Positions 1-9,816 of a stretch of DNA of 39,945 bases are shown here, in pieces. The notes below the pieces were generated by a model. The model saw only the letters and a list, made by a program, of their open reading frames with translations. It did not search any database and was not told the DNA's origin. The stretch covers positions 1 to 39,945 of the forward strand of contig JAFEBB010000068.1 in NCBI GenBank assembly GCA_018266075.1, in the 5' to 3' direction. How positions within the stretch are numbered: position 1 is the stretch's first letter; every line of letters begins with the position of its first letter. The position numbers were made by a program, and so were the translations under genes. This stretch comes from Deltaproteobacteria bacterium (GTDB taxonomy: Bacteria; Myxococcota; Myxococcia; Myxococcales; SZAS-1).

Positions 1-316
1 TGGTGGTGCCGGTGGTCGTCGTCCCGGTGGTGGTCGTGGCCGTGGTGCCGGTGGTCGTGGTGGCGGTGGTCGCGGTGCCGTTGGTGGTCGTGGTGTTGTT
101 CGACGTGGTGCCGGTGCTGCCCGAGCTGCCCGTGTCGGTGGAGGTCGACGAGGTCGTCGAGCCGCCATTGCTGGACGAGTCGGTGTTTCCGCTGGTGGTG
201 GCGGAGGCGCTGGTGGAGCCCGAGCTGGAGCCGTGCGTGCCGGTCTGGACGGCGCTCGTGCCTCCGCAACCCACGAGGGCGACGGCGGTGATCGAGGCGA
301 GGAGGATGCGGCGCAT
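1..316 (-). CDS. Ser/Thr-rich lipoprotein, C-terminus cut by window edge
   Basis: The reading frame opens with ATG at 316 and runs off the left edge with no stop (105 codons visible). Residues 1-17 (MRRILLASITAVALVGC) are a lipoprotein signal ending in the lipobox LVGC, so Cys17 should be lipidated and the protein tethered to the envelope. Everything after it is a low-complexity stalk of Ser, Thr, Gly and Asn that becomes almost pure Thr near the edge. A GGAG ribosome site sits 7 nt before the ATG. No catalytic domain is visible; any functional domain lies outside the window. A similar stalk occurs in the penicillin-acylase lipoprotein at 4538-7441. Function unknown. Confidence 0.75.
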   Translation of the reverse strand, partial: MRRILLASITAVALVGCGGTSAVQTGTHGSSSGSTSASATTSGNTDSSSNGGSTTSSTSTDTGSSGSTGTTSNNTTTTNGTATTATTTTGTTATTTTGTTTTGTT

Positions 317-346
317 GGCGAGTCTCCGGGGCAACAATCGGCGCGG

Positions 347-376
347 CGCATACCGCGGCCTTCCCGGAGGCGTCAA
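347..376 (-). promoter_or_regulatory. Candidate sigma70-type promoter for the Ser/Thr-rich lipoprotein
   Basis: On the minus strand TTGACG (376-371) is followed after 18 nt by TATGCG (352-347). The predicted start of transcription, about 340, leaves a 24-nt leader carrying the GGAG site. The -35 matches five of six consensus bases; the -10 is weak. Confidence 0.35.
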
Positions 377-427
377 CGCGCGGCCCCCAGCCAGGGTGCA
401 CGAAAAATCGCTATCGACAATGCGTCG

Positions 428-1495
428 CTAATCGCCGCCGAGAGCGAGCCCGTTCGGATCGATGCTGGCGTGGTCCACCCGGAAGCCGAGCGGATCCACC
501 GGCGTGCCGCCCAGGTCGAGCTGGTAGTGCAGGTGCGGACCCGTGGACCGACCTGTCGAGCCCGAGCGCGCGAGCAGCGTCCCGCGCTCCACGTGATCGC
601 CCACGTGCACCAGGAGCTCGCTGTTGTGGCAGTAGGCGGTGGTCACGCCGCGGCCGTGGTCGACGATCACCACCCGGCCGTTCACCGCGTCCTCGCTCAC
701 CCGGCGCACCACGCCCGCCGCCGACGCGTGCACCGACGTCCCCTCGGGCACGCCCAGATCCACGCCGGTGTGCATCTTGCGCACGCCGAGCACCGGGTGG
801 AGGCGCATGCCGAAGGGCGAGGTGATGCGCGTGGAGTCGGGCACGGGCCAGGCCAGCGCGTAGGCGGTGCCCAGCTCCGCCGCTTGCGACGCCGCCGCGA
901 TGCCGTCGTCGTTCCCGGGCGGGAGCTCGGCGGCGAGCGTGGCCAGATCCGGTGTCCGACCCTCGGCGCGTGCGCGCTCCACCGCGAAGCGCGCGGGCTC
1001 GGTGCCGCAGAAGAGCGCGGCCAGTGCTGCGTCCGGACCGCCCGCGTCGTGCTCCATGGCGCCGAGCAGCTTGGCCATCGCCGCTGGACCCTCCTTCGCG
1101 TCCTCCACGCGCGCGCGCGCGAGCCCGTGCGTGTCCGCGGCCGCGAGGACGATCGCTTGCTGGCTCGACGGAAGCGTGTGGAACGAGGCCCACGCGCCAT
1201 AGCCGAGCGCGGTCTCGGGCGGGAGCGGTCCGGCGTTCGCGGGCGGCTTGGGCGGTTGGGGCAGCGAGGTGGGCGTTGCAGCAGCCGGCGACGCGTCGTA
1301 GACCCCGGCCGAGTAGTACGCGAGCAGCGGCCGCGCGGTGCTGTGCTTGCCCATCACCAGCGCGCCCGCGGTCCGCGCGAGCGCGCCCACCGGCGTGTGG
1401 TACGCGGCGGCCCAAAGACACAGCGCGGCGCCAATGAAGTCCACCAGCCCGCGGGCCGGTCGCGACTTCGGACGCGTGGCGCTGAGCGTGCTCAT
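428..1495 (-). CDS. M23 family metallopeptidase (LytM-type endopeptidase)
   Basis: This 355-residue protein has a hydrophobic segment near residues 18-32 that could be a membrane anchor, a Pro/Ala-rich middle and a C-terminal M23 (LytM) domain at about 222-345. The zinc-binding signature is complete: HTGVD gives His242 and Asp246, and HLH gives His321 and His323, preceded by the typical STGRSTGP loop. M23 enzymes cut peptide cross-links in peptidoglycan, although some non-enzymatic members activate amidases; the intact ligands argue for an active enzyme. It starts 4 nt after the stop of the membrane-protein gene at 1500-2252, so the two are probably co-transcribed and may act together at the wall. 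The family call is secure, the substrate is not. Confidence 0.85.
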   Translation of the reverse strand: MSTLSATRPKSRPARGLVDFIGAALCLWAAAYHTPVGALARTAGALVMGKHSTARPLLAYYSAGVYDASPAAATPTSLPQPPKPPANAGPLPPETALGYGAWASFHTLPSSQQAIVLAAADTHGLARARVEDAKEGPAAMAKLLGAMEHDAGGPDAALAALFCGTEPARFAVERARAEGRTPDLATLAAELPPGNDDGIAAASQAAELGTAYALAWPVPDSTRITSPFGMRLHPVLGVRKMHTGVDLGVPEGTSVHASAAGVVRRVSEDAVNGRVVIVDHGRGVTTAYCHNSELLVHVGDHVERGTLLARSGSTGRSTGPHLHYQLDLGGTPVDPLGFRVDHASIDPNGLALGGD

Positions 1496-1499
1496 GGCG

Positions 1500-2252
1500 T
1501 CACCGGAAGAAGGCCAGCACGGGCGACGCGTCGATGAACGCGGCGAGCGCCAACGGCAGCGCGATCGCGGATCCGATGAGCCCCGCCGTCACGCGCGCTG
1601 CGGGCGTGCGCGCTTCCGTCTCGGAGCGCTCGTCGGCGTGCTCAAGCGCGCGCTGCAACGCGCGAAGTCCAAGCGCCACACCAACTGCGCCGATCGCCAT
1701 CACCGCCGCGAACCGCGCGATCGGCGAGGCGACGTCTTCGCCCGCGAGCGTGCGCAAGTCGAGGTACAGCGCGCCCTGGACCATCTTCGCCACCGCGCAC
1801 GCGCCCGCGAGCGCGAACGCCGCGGTCTCCAGCGGACGCAGCACGCGCAGCGTCGTCGGCTTCTTCATCACGCGGCGAAGCTGGCCGCGCCAATCGGCCT
1901 CGGAGCGAATCGACGGCTGCGGCTTCTCGTCGTAGCCCAGCGCAGGCAGGGCGAGCGCCAGGTCACAGGCGAGCTCCCAGCACAGCGCGAGCCCGCGGGC
2001 CACGCGCGTGCGCGCCGCGAAGGAGATCGCGCCCACGAACCCCGACGTGAGATCGAAGCTGCCGACGGCGTGATCCCAGGCCTCGGCGACGCGATCCGTG
2101 ACCCAGAGCAGCCGCTCGCAGACGGTGTCCGCGCCCGCGTGGATGCCCACCGCGAGGAGCGCGAAGAGCCCGAGCGGCATGAAGGCCCAGCGCACGCTGC
2201 CGAGCGTGCGCGAGATGGCGCCCAGCGCACCGGCGGCACGGCCCTGGGCCAT
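1500..2252 (-). CDS. Hypothetical multi-pass membrane protein
   Basis: The 250-residue product has hydrophobic stretches at about 22-40 (FMPLGLFALLAVGIHAG), around 85-100, 140-170 and near the C-terminus, consistent with several membrane helices. I do not recognise a family. The ribosome site is unusually strong: GGAGGAGG lies about 5 nt before the ATG, a long anti-Shine-Dalgarno match. It is the first gene of an apparent pair with the M23 peptidase, whose ATG follows 4 nt later. The 75-nt gap to uvrB must hold the promoter; it contains an AT-rich patch (about 2290-2320) but no good -35/-10 pair. Linkage to a peptidoglycan hydrolase suggests an envelope role, by inference only. Confidence 0.6.
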   Translation of the reverse strand: MAQGRAAGALGAISRTLGSVRWAFMPLGLFALLAVGIHAGADTVCERLLWVTDRVAEAWDHAVGSFDLTSGFVGAISFAARTRVARGLALCWELACDLALALPALGYDEKPQPSIRSEADWRGQLRRVMKKPTTLRVLRPLETAAFALAGACAVAKMVQGALYLDLRTLAGEDVASPIARFAAVMAIGAVGVALGLRALQRALEHADERSETEARTPAARVTAGLIGSAIALPLALAAFIDASPVLAFFR

Positions 2253-2327
2253 CGCGACCTCCTCCAGCGTTCAACGCAGAGGGGGCCACAATAGTTCTGA
2301 CTTTGGATTTTTGAGATTCCGCTCGGA

Positions 2328-4436
<2,109 letters not shown>

Positions 4437-4442
4437 GCAGGC

Positions 4443-4451
4443 TTTCTAGCA
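4443..4451 (-). promoter_or_regulatory. Extended -10 element of uvrB
   Basis: Minus-strand TGCTAGAAA fits an extended -10 (TG-N-TAGAAA). It ends 6 nt before the uvrB ATG, which places the expected transcription start on or next to the start codon. No -35 match is seen 17 nt upstream. Confidence 0.45.
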
Positions 4452-4485
4452 ACGTGGCGCGATCCACGCATGCGCCGAAAACACC

Positions 4486-4520
4486 GACGCCCCGCCCCGG
4501 CGGACCGGGAGCGGGGCGTC
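4486..4520 (-). terminator. Intrinsic terminator of the penicillin-acylase gene
   Basis: GACGCCCCGC (4486-4495) pairs perfectly with GCGGGGCGTC (4511-4520), and an inner CCGG/CCGG stem extends the hairpin. On the minus strand it begins 17 nt after the stop at 4538 and is followed by GGTGTTTTCGG, a short T-rich run. It separates this gene from uvrB. Confidence 0.75.
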
Positions 4521-4537
4521 TGGCCAGCGACGTCCGA

Positions 4538-7441
4538 CTACTGCTGGGTGAACGTCACCGTGCTGGCCTCGGCGGCCTCGACCTCGGTCTGCGAGCGCGG
4601 GAAGTTGAAGTAGGTGTTGCGGATCCAGTCGTTGAGCATGCCCGTGGGCGGGCCGGCGAAGGGCACGTCGACCTCGTAGCCGGGGAGCTGCATCTTGGTC
4701 TGCGAGCCGTCCAGCAGGCCGATCCAGCGCTCGTTGCCGCCCTGGTCGTAGCTGAAGTCCCAGTTGGACGAGCCGTCGTGCGGGTTCTGGTAGAGCACCA
4801 GCGGGTTGCCCACGTCCACGGTGAAGAAGCCGCCCGGCCGCGCGTAGGCGTCGGTGTTGAACGCCGAGATCTGCGGGGCGCCCAGCGGGTTCACGAAGGT
4901 GAGGGTGTGGATCGCGCCCCAGCGCCAGTCGAGCGGGTTGGCGCTGTGGAAGTGGTTAACCAGAATGTTACGCGCCTCGCCGAGCGCCTTGACCACCATG
5001 TCGTCGCAGGTCTCGGTGACGTTCGCCGTGGAGCGGTCGTCGCAGAGGGTGGTGTTCGCGGCCGGCGTGTTCGGGTCCTCCATGACCACGAAGCCCTTGA
5101 GCGCCAATTGCGGGTCGATCTCGAAGCCCGGGTCGGCGCCGCCGTCCGGCCCGAGGGCGCGCAGCGCGCTGTCGAGGTAGGTCGAGTCGTCGCTGTACAC
5201 GTCGTAGATGAGCGTGCGCGCGAAGATGTGGAAGAAGCTGCAGCCCGCCGAGTCGGCCGACACCGTGGGGTCGGTGTCCGCGGCGCTGGTGGGATCGATG
5301 TCCGTCAGGCCGGTGGGGCACTCGTAGTTGTCGTTGGCCCAGCCGCTGAAGAGGGCCACCGCTGCGGCCACGCCGCCGTCCGGGTCGATCGCGGTGTTCA
5401 CGCCGCCGTCCGCCAGCGCCATCGCCGAGGTCCACGCGTTCTGCGCGATGGGCACGATGTACCGGCCGATGATGGCGTGGTGATCCGCCTGGATCTCCTC
5501 CACGTCCGCTTCACTGACTTTGCCGCCGTCGGCAGTCTTCTGCTGGAGCAGCTCGGTGATGCGGCCGGCGCGCAGGCCGGTCTGATCGTCGAAGGCGAAG
5601 GAGAGGTAGTTGTCGTCGTTGAGGACGTTGTCGTCATCGGTCACGCCCACCGGGTCGGAGTTGGCGGTCATGAGGAAGCCCTGCGCCGGATCCTTGGACT
5701 GCGGGAGCTGGCTGTTGTCGAGCCAGAGGCCGCCGTCGCCCCAGCCCCACTCCGCGGTGCCGTCGCCGGGCAGCGGCGCCCAGGGCAGCAGCGTGCGGCC
5801 ATTCACGGTCTGGCCGGCCCACGGACGCGCGGGAACGAGCGCGTGCGGATCGAAGGCGATGTGGCCGGAGTCGTCGGCGAGCACGAAGTTCTGCGCGCCG
5901 GTGCCCCAGTCGGTGAGGGCGGTCATGGCCTCGTCCACGCCCTGGGCCACGTAGAGGTTGCGCAGCGCGCGGAACTCGCTGGTCAGCTCGTGGCCGGTCC
6001 AGCGCATGGAGAGGCCGTGGGTGGCGTCGGTCATGGAGATGATCGGGCCGTGCTCGGGGACGATGGTCACGTTCACCGTCTGCGTGGTCGGCGCGCCGCC
6101 TGCGAGGTTGCGGATGGTGAACGTCTGCGGGACGGTGATCACCTGCACCGGCTGGCCGTTGAAGCTCACGTGCGTGGCGTCGGTGAAGGTCTCCTCGTAC
6201 ACGTCGGTCACGTCGTAGCCCACCACGGTCACGCCCCAGCCCACGTGGGTGGTGCGGCCGGTGAGCACGCCGGGCACGCCGGGGAAGCTCGAGCCGAGCA
6301 GGTCGATGCCCTCGGTGTCCGCGGTCATGTGCGAGAGCCAGAAGATGGAGGGGTAGAGCAGCGGCAGGTGCGGATCGTTGGCCACCATCGCCGCGCCGCT
6401 CGCCGAGTGCGCCGCGTCGACCACCCAGTCGTTCGAGCCGCTGAAGCCCGGCTTGCTCATCTTGATGGTCACGCTGGCCAGCTGCTGGGCCATGTCGGTC
6501 AGGCCGCCCATGTCGGCGGCCATCGGCCCGGCGAGGCCCACCGGCTGCTTCATCGGCGCGCCCACGGTGTGCAGCGGGAAGCCGGGGATGGTGTAGGCCG
6601 GATCCATCTGGCGGCTGTGCACCAGCGCGCCCAGCTCGCCGTCCGACATCACCGCGTACATCTGGCCGAAGTTGACCTCCTGGTCGAGCGTCTCCGAGAG
6701 GCTCCACTGGAAGTAGCGGCCGAGCGCGAGCGAGTCCTGGATGGTCCAGGCGTCGATGTTCGCGGGCGCGATGCCCATGCGCGCGTACTCCTGGCTCACC
6801 TGCACCGAGCCCGCCTGGGCCAGGGTGATGTAGGCGTTCACGCCGTCGGCGTAGGCCTGGAGCAGGTCCTTGGTCGGCTGGTCGATGCTGTTGGCCAGCG
6901 CGTCCCAGATGGGCGTGCCGTCATGGGCCACGAAGATGCGGCGGTGGAAGAGGTCCTGCGAGAGGCCGGGGATGCCCACCAGCTCGGCGATGCGGCCCTC
7001 GGCCACCTTGCGGTCGACGTCCATCTCCCAGAGGCGATCCTGGGCGTGCAGGTAGCCCTGGACGCGCACGCAGTCGATGAAGTCGGTGCAGTGGATGTGG
7101 GGGATGTCGTGGCCGTCGTAGATCACGGTGGTGTCGGCGCCGAGCGAGCCGATCACGTAGACCGAGCCCGACGAGCCGCCCGAGCCAGATCCGGATCCGG
7201 ATCCAGATCCGGACGAGGTCGTGCTGGCGGAGCCGGTCGAGCCGCTCGTGGCAGCGTTCGTGCCGGTGCTGCCGCTGCTGCCGCTGCTGGTGCTGCCCGC
7301 GCCGGTGCTGCTGGCGGTGGAGCTCCCGTTGGTGGTGGCGGCGGTGGCGCCGGTGGTGCCGGAGCTGCTGGAGCTCGAGCTCTTGCTGCCGGAGCACGCG
7401 GCGAGCGCGAGCGCGCTCACGAGGAGGGTGATTCGCTTCAT
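4538..7441 (-). CDS. Penicillin acylase family (Ntn-hydrolase) surface lipoprotein
   Basis: The 967-residue product starts at MKRITLL (ATG at 7441), because GGAG lies 8 nt upstream there and the residues match a lipoprotein signal (LALAAC). A Ser/Gly/Thr-rich stalk of about 75 residues follows, including SGSGSGSG encoded by GATCCG repeats at 7187-7215. The rest matches penicillin acylase: an alpha region with HIHCTD and DRLWEMD, a spacer, and the beta-subunit start SNDWVVD, whose Ser336 would be the autocatalytically exposed N-terminal nucleophile, followed by NDPHLPL. Relatives hydrolyse amide bonds of beta-lactams or of acyl-homoserine lactones; the substrate here cannot be told. Lipidation plus a flexible stalk suggests an enzyme displayed on the envelope. 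It is monocistronic, with a hairpin terminator. Confidence 0.9.
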   Translation of the reverse strand: MKRITLLVSALALAACSGSKSSSSSSSGTTGATAATTNGSSTASSTGAGSTSSGSSGSTGTNAATSGSTGSASTTSSGSGSGSGSGSGGSSGSVYVIGSLGADTTVIYDGHDIPHIHCTDFIDCVRVQGYLHAQDRLWEMDVDRKVAEGRIAELVGIPGLSQDLFHRRIFVAHDGTPIWDALANSIDQPTKDLLQAYADGVNAYITLAQAGSVQVSQEYARMGIAPANIDAWTIQDSLALGRYFQWSLSETLDQEVNFGQMYAVMSDGELGALVHSRQMDPAYTIPGFPLHTVGAPMKQPVGLAGPMAADMGGLTDMAQQLASVTIKMSKPGFSGSNDWVVDAAHSASGAAMVANDPHLPLLYPSIFWLSHMTADTEGIDLLGSSFPGVPGVLTGRTTHVGWGVTVVGYDVTDVYEETFTDATHVSFNGQPVQVITVPQTFTIRNLAGGAPTTQTVNVTIVPEHGPIISMTDATHGLSMRWTGHELTSEFRALRNLYVAQGVDEAMTALTDWGTGAQNFVLADDSGHIAFDPHALVPARPWAGQTVNGRTLLPWAPLPGDGTAEWGWGDGGLWLDNSQLPQSKDPAQGFLMTANSDPVGVTDDDNVLNDDNYLSFAFDDQTGLRAGRITELLQQKTADGGKVSEADVEEIQADHHAIIGRYIVPIAQNAWTSAMALADGGVNTAIDPDGGVAAAVALFSGWANDNYECPTGLTDIDPTSAADTDPTVSADSAGCSFFHIFARTLIYDVYSDDSTYLDSALRALGPDGGADPGFEIDPQLALKGFVVMEDPNTPAANTTLCDDRSTANVTETCDDMVVKALGEARNILVNHFHSANPLDWRWGAIHTLTFVNPLGAPQISAFNTDAYARPGGFFTVDVGNPLVLYQNPHDGSSNWDFSYDQGGNERWIGLLDGSQTKMQLPGYEVDVPFAGPPTGMLNDWIRNTYFNFPRSQTEVEAAEASTVTFTQQ
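4955..4971. other. Dyad GTAAC-N6-GTTAAC inside the penicillin-acylase gene
   Basis: Minus-strand GTAACATTCTGGTTAAC is read as cgt AAC ATT CTG GTT AAC. Its core CTGGTTAAC is identical to part of the uvrB dyad 1.7 kb away, although that one is read on the opposite strand. Confidence 0.5.
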
Positions 7442-7502
7442 CGATTCGTCTCCAACCAAGCGGTCAAGGAATGGACGAGATTGCTCTCGTCGAGCGGCGC
7501 AC

Positions 7503-7532
7503 TTTGCGTTGCAAATGTCGGTTTGGCAAATG
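7503..7532. repeat. Direct and inverted GCAAATG repeats in a divergent promoter region
   Basis: GCAAATG occurs at 7511-7517 and 7526-7532, 15 bp apart. Each copy is the right arm of a small dyad (TTTGC-gtt-GCAAA and TTTG-g-CAAA). The pair lies in the 131-bp gap between the divergent penicillin-acylase and CNB genes and may be a regulator site. The matching regulator is not apparent. Confidence 0.3.
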
Positions 7533-7572
7533 GCGATGTGGTGTCTGGCGCGCCTTGTGATTTGCTTTGGAC

Positions 7573-8085
7573 ATGAGCCAACGTCGCGACGCGCTCCGCG
7601 GCTTCCTGGTGAAGACGCCCTTCTTCGGCGGTCTCGACGACGCCGCGCTGGATCGCATCATCGCCATGCTGGGCGAGCGCGACTTCCACCGCGGTGAGGA
7701 CGTCTACAAGCAGGGCGAGCAGGGCCGCTCGCTCTTCATCATCGAGGAAGGCACGCTGGTGATGTGCAACGCGGGCGCGCACGGGCACGAGGTGAAGCTC
7801 ACCCGGCTCGGGCCGGGCGACTTCTTCGGCGACACGTCGCTCGTGGAGATGCAGCCGCGGCCGAACACGGTGCGCGTGGAGCAGGACGCTCACCTGCTCG
7901 AGCTCACCAACATGGATCTGTATCGCCTCTACAAAGAGGACGTGCGCGCGTACGTGATGGTGCTGCAGAACATGAACCGCGAGCTCTGCCGTCGTCTGCG
8001 CAAGAGCGACGCGCGCATCACCCAGCTCGCCGACGAGTCCGGCGACGACGACACGCAGATCAAGCCGCTGCCCACCCGGCGCTAG
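7573..8085 (+). CDS. Single-domain cyclic nucleotide-binding (Crp-like CNB) protein
   Basis: From the ATG at 7573 the product is 170 residues, almost entirely one CNB beta-barrel (about 17-130): the entry FFGGLDDAALDRI, then FIIEEGTLVM and the phosphate-binding cassette FFGDTSLVEMQPRPNTV. Cassette Arg96, which contacts the cyclic phosphate in known members, is kept, but the usual Glu of FGE is Asp86. There is no HTH after the barrel, so it is not a transcription factor by itself; a helix (about 128-150) and an acidic tail follow. It could sense cAMP or cGMP made by the cyclase at 18668-20107. A TTG two codons earlier is possible; no clear ribosome site supports either start. It converges on cysS, sharing CTAG at the stops. 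Confidence 0.8.
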   Translation: MSQRRDALRGFLVKTPFFGGLDDAALDRIIAMLGERDFHRGEDVYKQGEQGRSLFIIEEGTLVMCNAGAHGHEVKLTRLGPGDFFGDTSLVEMQPRPNTVRVEQDAHLLELTNMDLYRLYKEDVRAYVMVLQNMNRELCRRLRKSDARITQLADESGDDDTQIKPLPTRR

Positions 8086-9542
8086 ACGATCTTCCAGGTC
8101 GTGCCGCCGGGGTTGTCCATGATCTCCACGCCGAGGGCCTTGAGCTTCTCGCGCACGCCGTCCGCGCGGGCGAAGTCCTTGGCTTTCCGCGCCTCGTTGC
8201 GCTCGGCGATCGCGGCCTCGACGGCGGCCTTGTCGATGCCCTTCTCTTTCGCGCGCACGTCGCGGCGCTCGAGCATGTACGCCGCTGGGGGCCGCTGCCA
8301 CAGTCCGAGGACCGCGCCCGCCCGCGCGAGCTCCTCGCGGAGCTTCTGCAGCGCGCGGCGCACCTGGGCCTTGTCGGTGACCTTCGACTTGCCGTCGAGG
8401 AGCTCGTTGGCGAGCGCGAAGCCGTCCTGCGCCGCCGCGAGCGCGCCCGCGGTGTTGAAGTCGTCGTCCATCGACTCGGACAGGTTCTTCCAGATGGCGT
8501 CGATGCGCTCCGCCTCGCCGATCGCGCCCGGACCCGGGTCCTTGCCGGTCGCGAGGCGCTCGTCGAGGCGCGCGAGCGTCTCGTAGAAGTAGTCCACGCG
8601 GCGTTCGACCTGCGCGAGCGCGGCGTCCGAGAAGTCGATCGGGTTGCGGTAGTGCGTCCCGAGCAGGAAGGTGCGCACGCCTTCGGCGCTGAAGCGGTCG
8701 AGCACGTCGCGCAGGGTGAAGAAGTTGCCCAGCGACTTGGACATCTTCTCCTGATCGAGCGTCACGAAGCCGTTGTGCATCCACGCCCGGCAGAACGTCT
8801 TGCCGCTCGCGGCCTCGCTCTGGGCAATCTCGTTCTCGTGGTGCGGAAACACGAGATCCTTGCCGCCCGCGTGCAGGTCGAAGGTCTCGCCCAGGTACTT
8901 GGCGGCCATCGCCGAGCACTCGATGTGCCAGCCCGGACGCCCCTTGCCCCACGGCGAGTCCCAGTTCGGCTCGCCGGGCTTGGCCGCCTTCCACAGCGCG
9001 AAGTCGAGCGGCTCGCGCTTCTGCTCGCCGGGATCGACGCGCGCGCCGGCCTGCAGGTCGTCGATGTTGCGGTGGCTCAGCTTGCCGTAGGGCGGGTAGT
9101 TCTTAACCGAAAAGTAAACATCGCCCTTGCTCTCGTAGGCCGCGCCCTTGGCCACGAGCTTCTCGATGAGCCCGATGATCTCCGGGATGTGCTCGGTGAC
9201 CTTGGGCGCCACGTCGGGCCGGGCGATGCCGAGCTCGTCCATCTCCTTCCAGAAGAGCTCGATGTTGTGCTCGGCGAGCTGGGTGGGGGTGATGCCCTTC
9301 TCGGCGGCCTTCTTGATGATCTTGTCGTCCACGTCGGTGAAGTTGCGGACGTGTGTAACTTGAAGACCACTCTGGCGTAGCCAGCGGACGACGACATCGA
9401 ACGCGGTGTACACGCGCGCGTGGCCCACGTGGGAGCGGTCCTGGACGGTGGGGCCGCACACGTAGATGCCCACCTTGCCCGGAGAGAGCGGCTCGAAGCC
9501 CGCCTTCTCGCCGGTCATGGTGTTGAAGATGCGGAGCGCCAC
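8082..9542 (-). CDS. cysS: Cysteinyl-tRNA synthetase
   Basis: CysRS charges tRNA-Cys with cysteine. I choose the GTG at 9542 (VALRIFNTMTG) because GAGG lies 8 nt before it and the family begins there; this gives 486 residues. Class I signatures are HVGH (38-41, the HIGH motif) and KMSKS (266-270). The zinc ligands that discriminate cysteine are all present at Cys29, Cys209, His234 and Glu238. Upstream in-frame sequence back to 9689 looks non-coding. The gene ends tail to tail with the CNB gene. A TGCTAGGGT extended -10 lies 29 nt before the start. Two AT-rich codon patches (9102-9119 and 9355-9365) stand out in this GC-rich gene. Confidence 0.98.
   Translation of the reverse strand: MALRIFNTMTGEKAGFEPLSPGKVGIYVCGPTVQDRSHVGHARVYTAFDVVVRWLRQSGLQVTHVRNFTDVDDKIIKKAAEKGITPTQLAEHNIELFWKEMDELGIARPDVAPKVTEHIPEIIGLIEKLVAKGAAYESKGDVYFSVKNYPPYGKLSHRNIDDLQAGARVDPGEQKREPLDFALWKAAKPGEPNWDSPWGKGRPGWHIECSAMAAKYLGETFDLHAGGKDLVFPHHENEIAQSEAASGKTFCRAWMHNGFVTLDQEKMSKSLGNFFTLRDVLDRFSAEGVRTFLLGTHYRNPIDFSDAALAQVERRVDYFYETLARLDERLATGKDPGPGAIGEAERIDAIWKNLSESMDDDFNTAGALAAAQDGFALANELLDGKSKVTDKAQVRRALQKLREELARAGAVLGLWQRPPAAYMLERRDVRAKEKGIDKAAVEAAIAERNEARKAKDFARADGVREKLKALGVEIMDNPGGTTWKIV
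9102..9119. other. Dyad GTTTAC-N6-GTTAAG inside cysS
   Basis: Minus-strand GTTTACTTTTCGGTTAAG is read as GTT TAC TTT TCG GTT AAG (V-Y-F-S-V-K). It has the same N6 spacing and GTTAA half-site as the dyads in uvrB and the penicillin-acylase gene. A single GTAAC half-site without a matching partner is also present at 9355-9359. Confidence 0.45.
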
Positions 9543-9571
9543 GGCTTGTCCCTCGCGTTGCGAAGCCGCGG

Positions 9572-9580
9572 ACCCTAGCA
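9572..9580 (-). promoter_or_regulatory. Extended -10 element of cysS
   Basis: Minus-strand TGCTAGGGT (TG-N-TAGGGT) lies 29 nt before the cysS GTG. This leaves room for a short leader with the GAGG ribosome site. The -35 is not obvious. Confidence 0.4.
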
Positions 9581-9631
9581 CAGGGTCGGTCGCGCGGACT
9601 TTCTCTTGGCTCCGACGAAACTTGCCCCGCT

Positions 9632-9646
9632 GTCCTGAATCAGGAC
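9632..9646. promoter_or_regulatory. Perfect 15-bp palindrome in the cysS/FHA divergent region
   Basis: GTCCTGAATCAGGAC has 7-bp arms around a single central A. It lies upstream of the cysS promoter and about 170 bp upstream of the FHA gene, a position suited to a dimeric repressor or activator. The rest of the 274-bp gap holds no gene that I can support. Confidence 0.4.
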
Positions 9647-9800
9647 GCTCCTTTGGACTGCCCGCAATCCAGATCAGCGACCGAAGCAAAAGATCGATTC
9701 ATTTACGAAGTGGAGCGCCCCTGTCCCAAGCTGCCAATATCCTGGCGGTTTCGGATTTGGGGCCGCTGTAAGGCAGGGTGGCGGTGGGTGGCCGCACAAT

Positions 9801-9809
9801 TGCTAGAGG
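9801..9809 (+). promoter_or_regulatory. Extended -10 element of the FHA gene
   Basis: TGCTAGAGG ends 7 nt before the ATG at 9817. If used, transcription would start at or next to the ATG. The same bases also form a GGGAGG ribosome site, so the signal is ambiguous. Confidence 0.3.
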
Positions 9810-9816
9810 GAGGCGC

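Noticed and set aside
1-230. Tandem GGTGGTCGT-like repeats that might be a satellite or CRISPR-like array
   Set aside because: The repeat follows codon phase on the minus strand and encodes a Thr/Ser/Gly stalk; there are no spacers.
233-1537. Arg/Ala-rich plus-strand frame opposite the M23 gene
   Set aside because: It is the shadow of a gene with complete zinc ligands; there is no ribosome site and the composition is low-complexity.
7187-7215. GATCCG tandem repeat as a regulatory array
   Set aside because: It lies in frame in the stalk of the penicillin-acylase lipoprotein and encodes alternating Ser and Gly.
4454-7576. A very long open frame antisense to the penicillin-acylase gene, rich in Val, Gly, Arg and His
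   Set aside because: High GC produces long antisense frames. Its composition is unlike a protein, and the minus-strand gene has clear family motifs, a ribosome site and a terminator.
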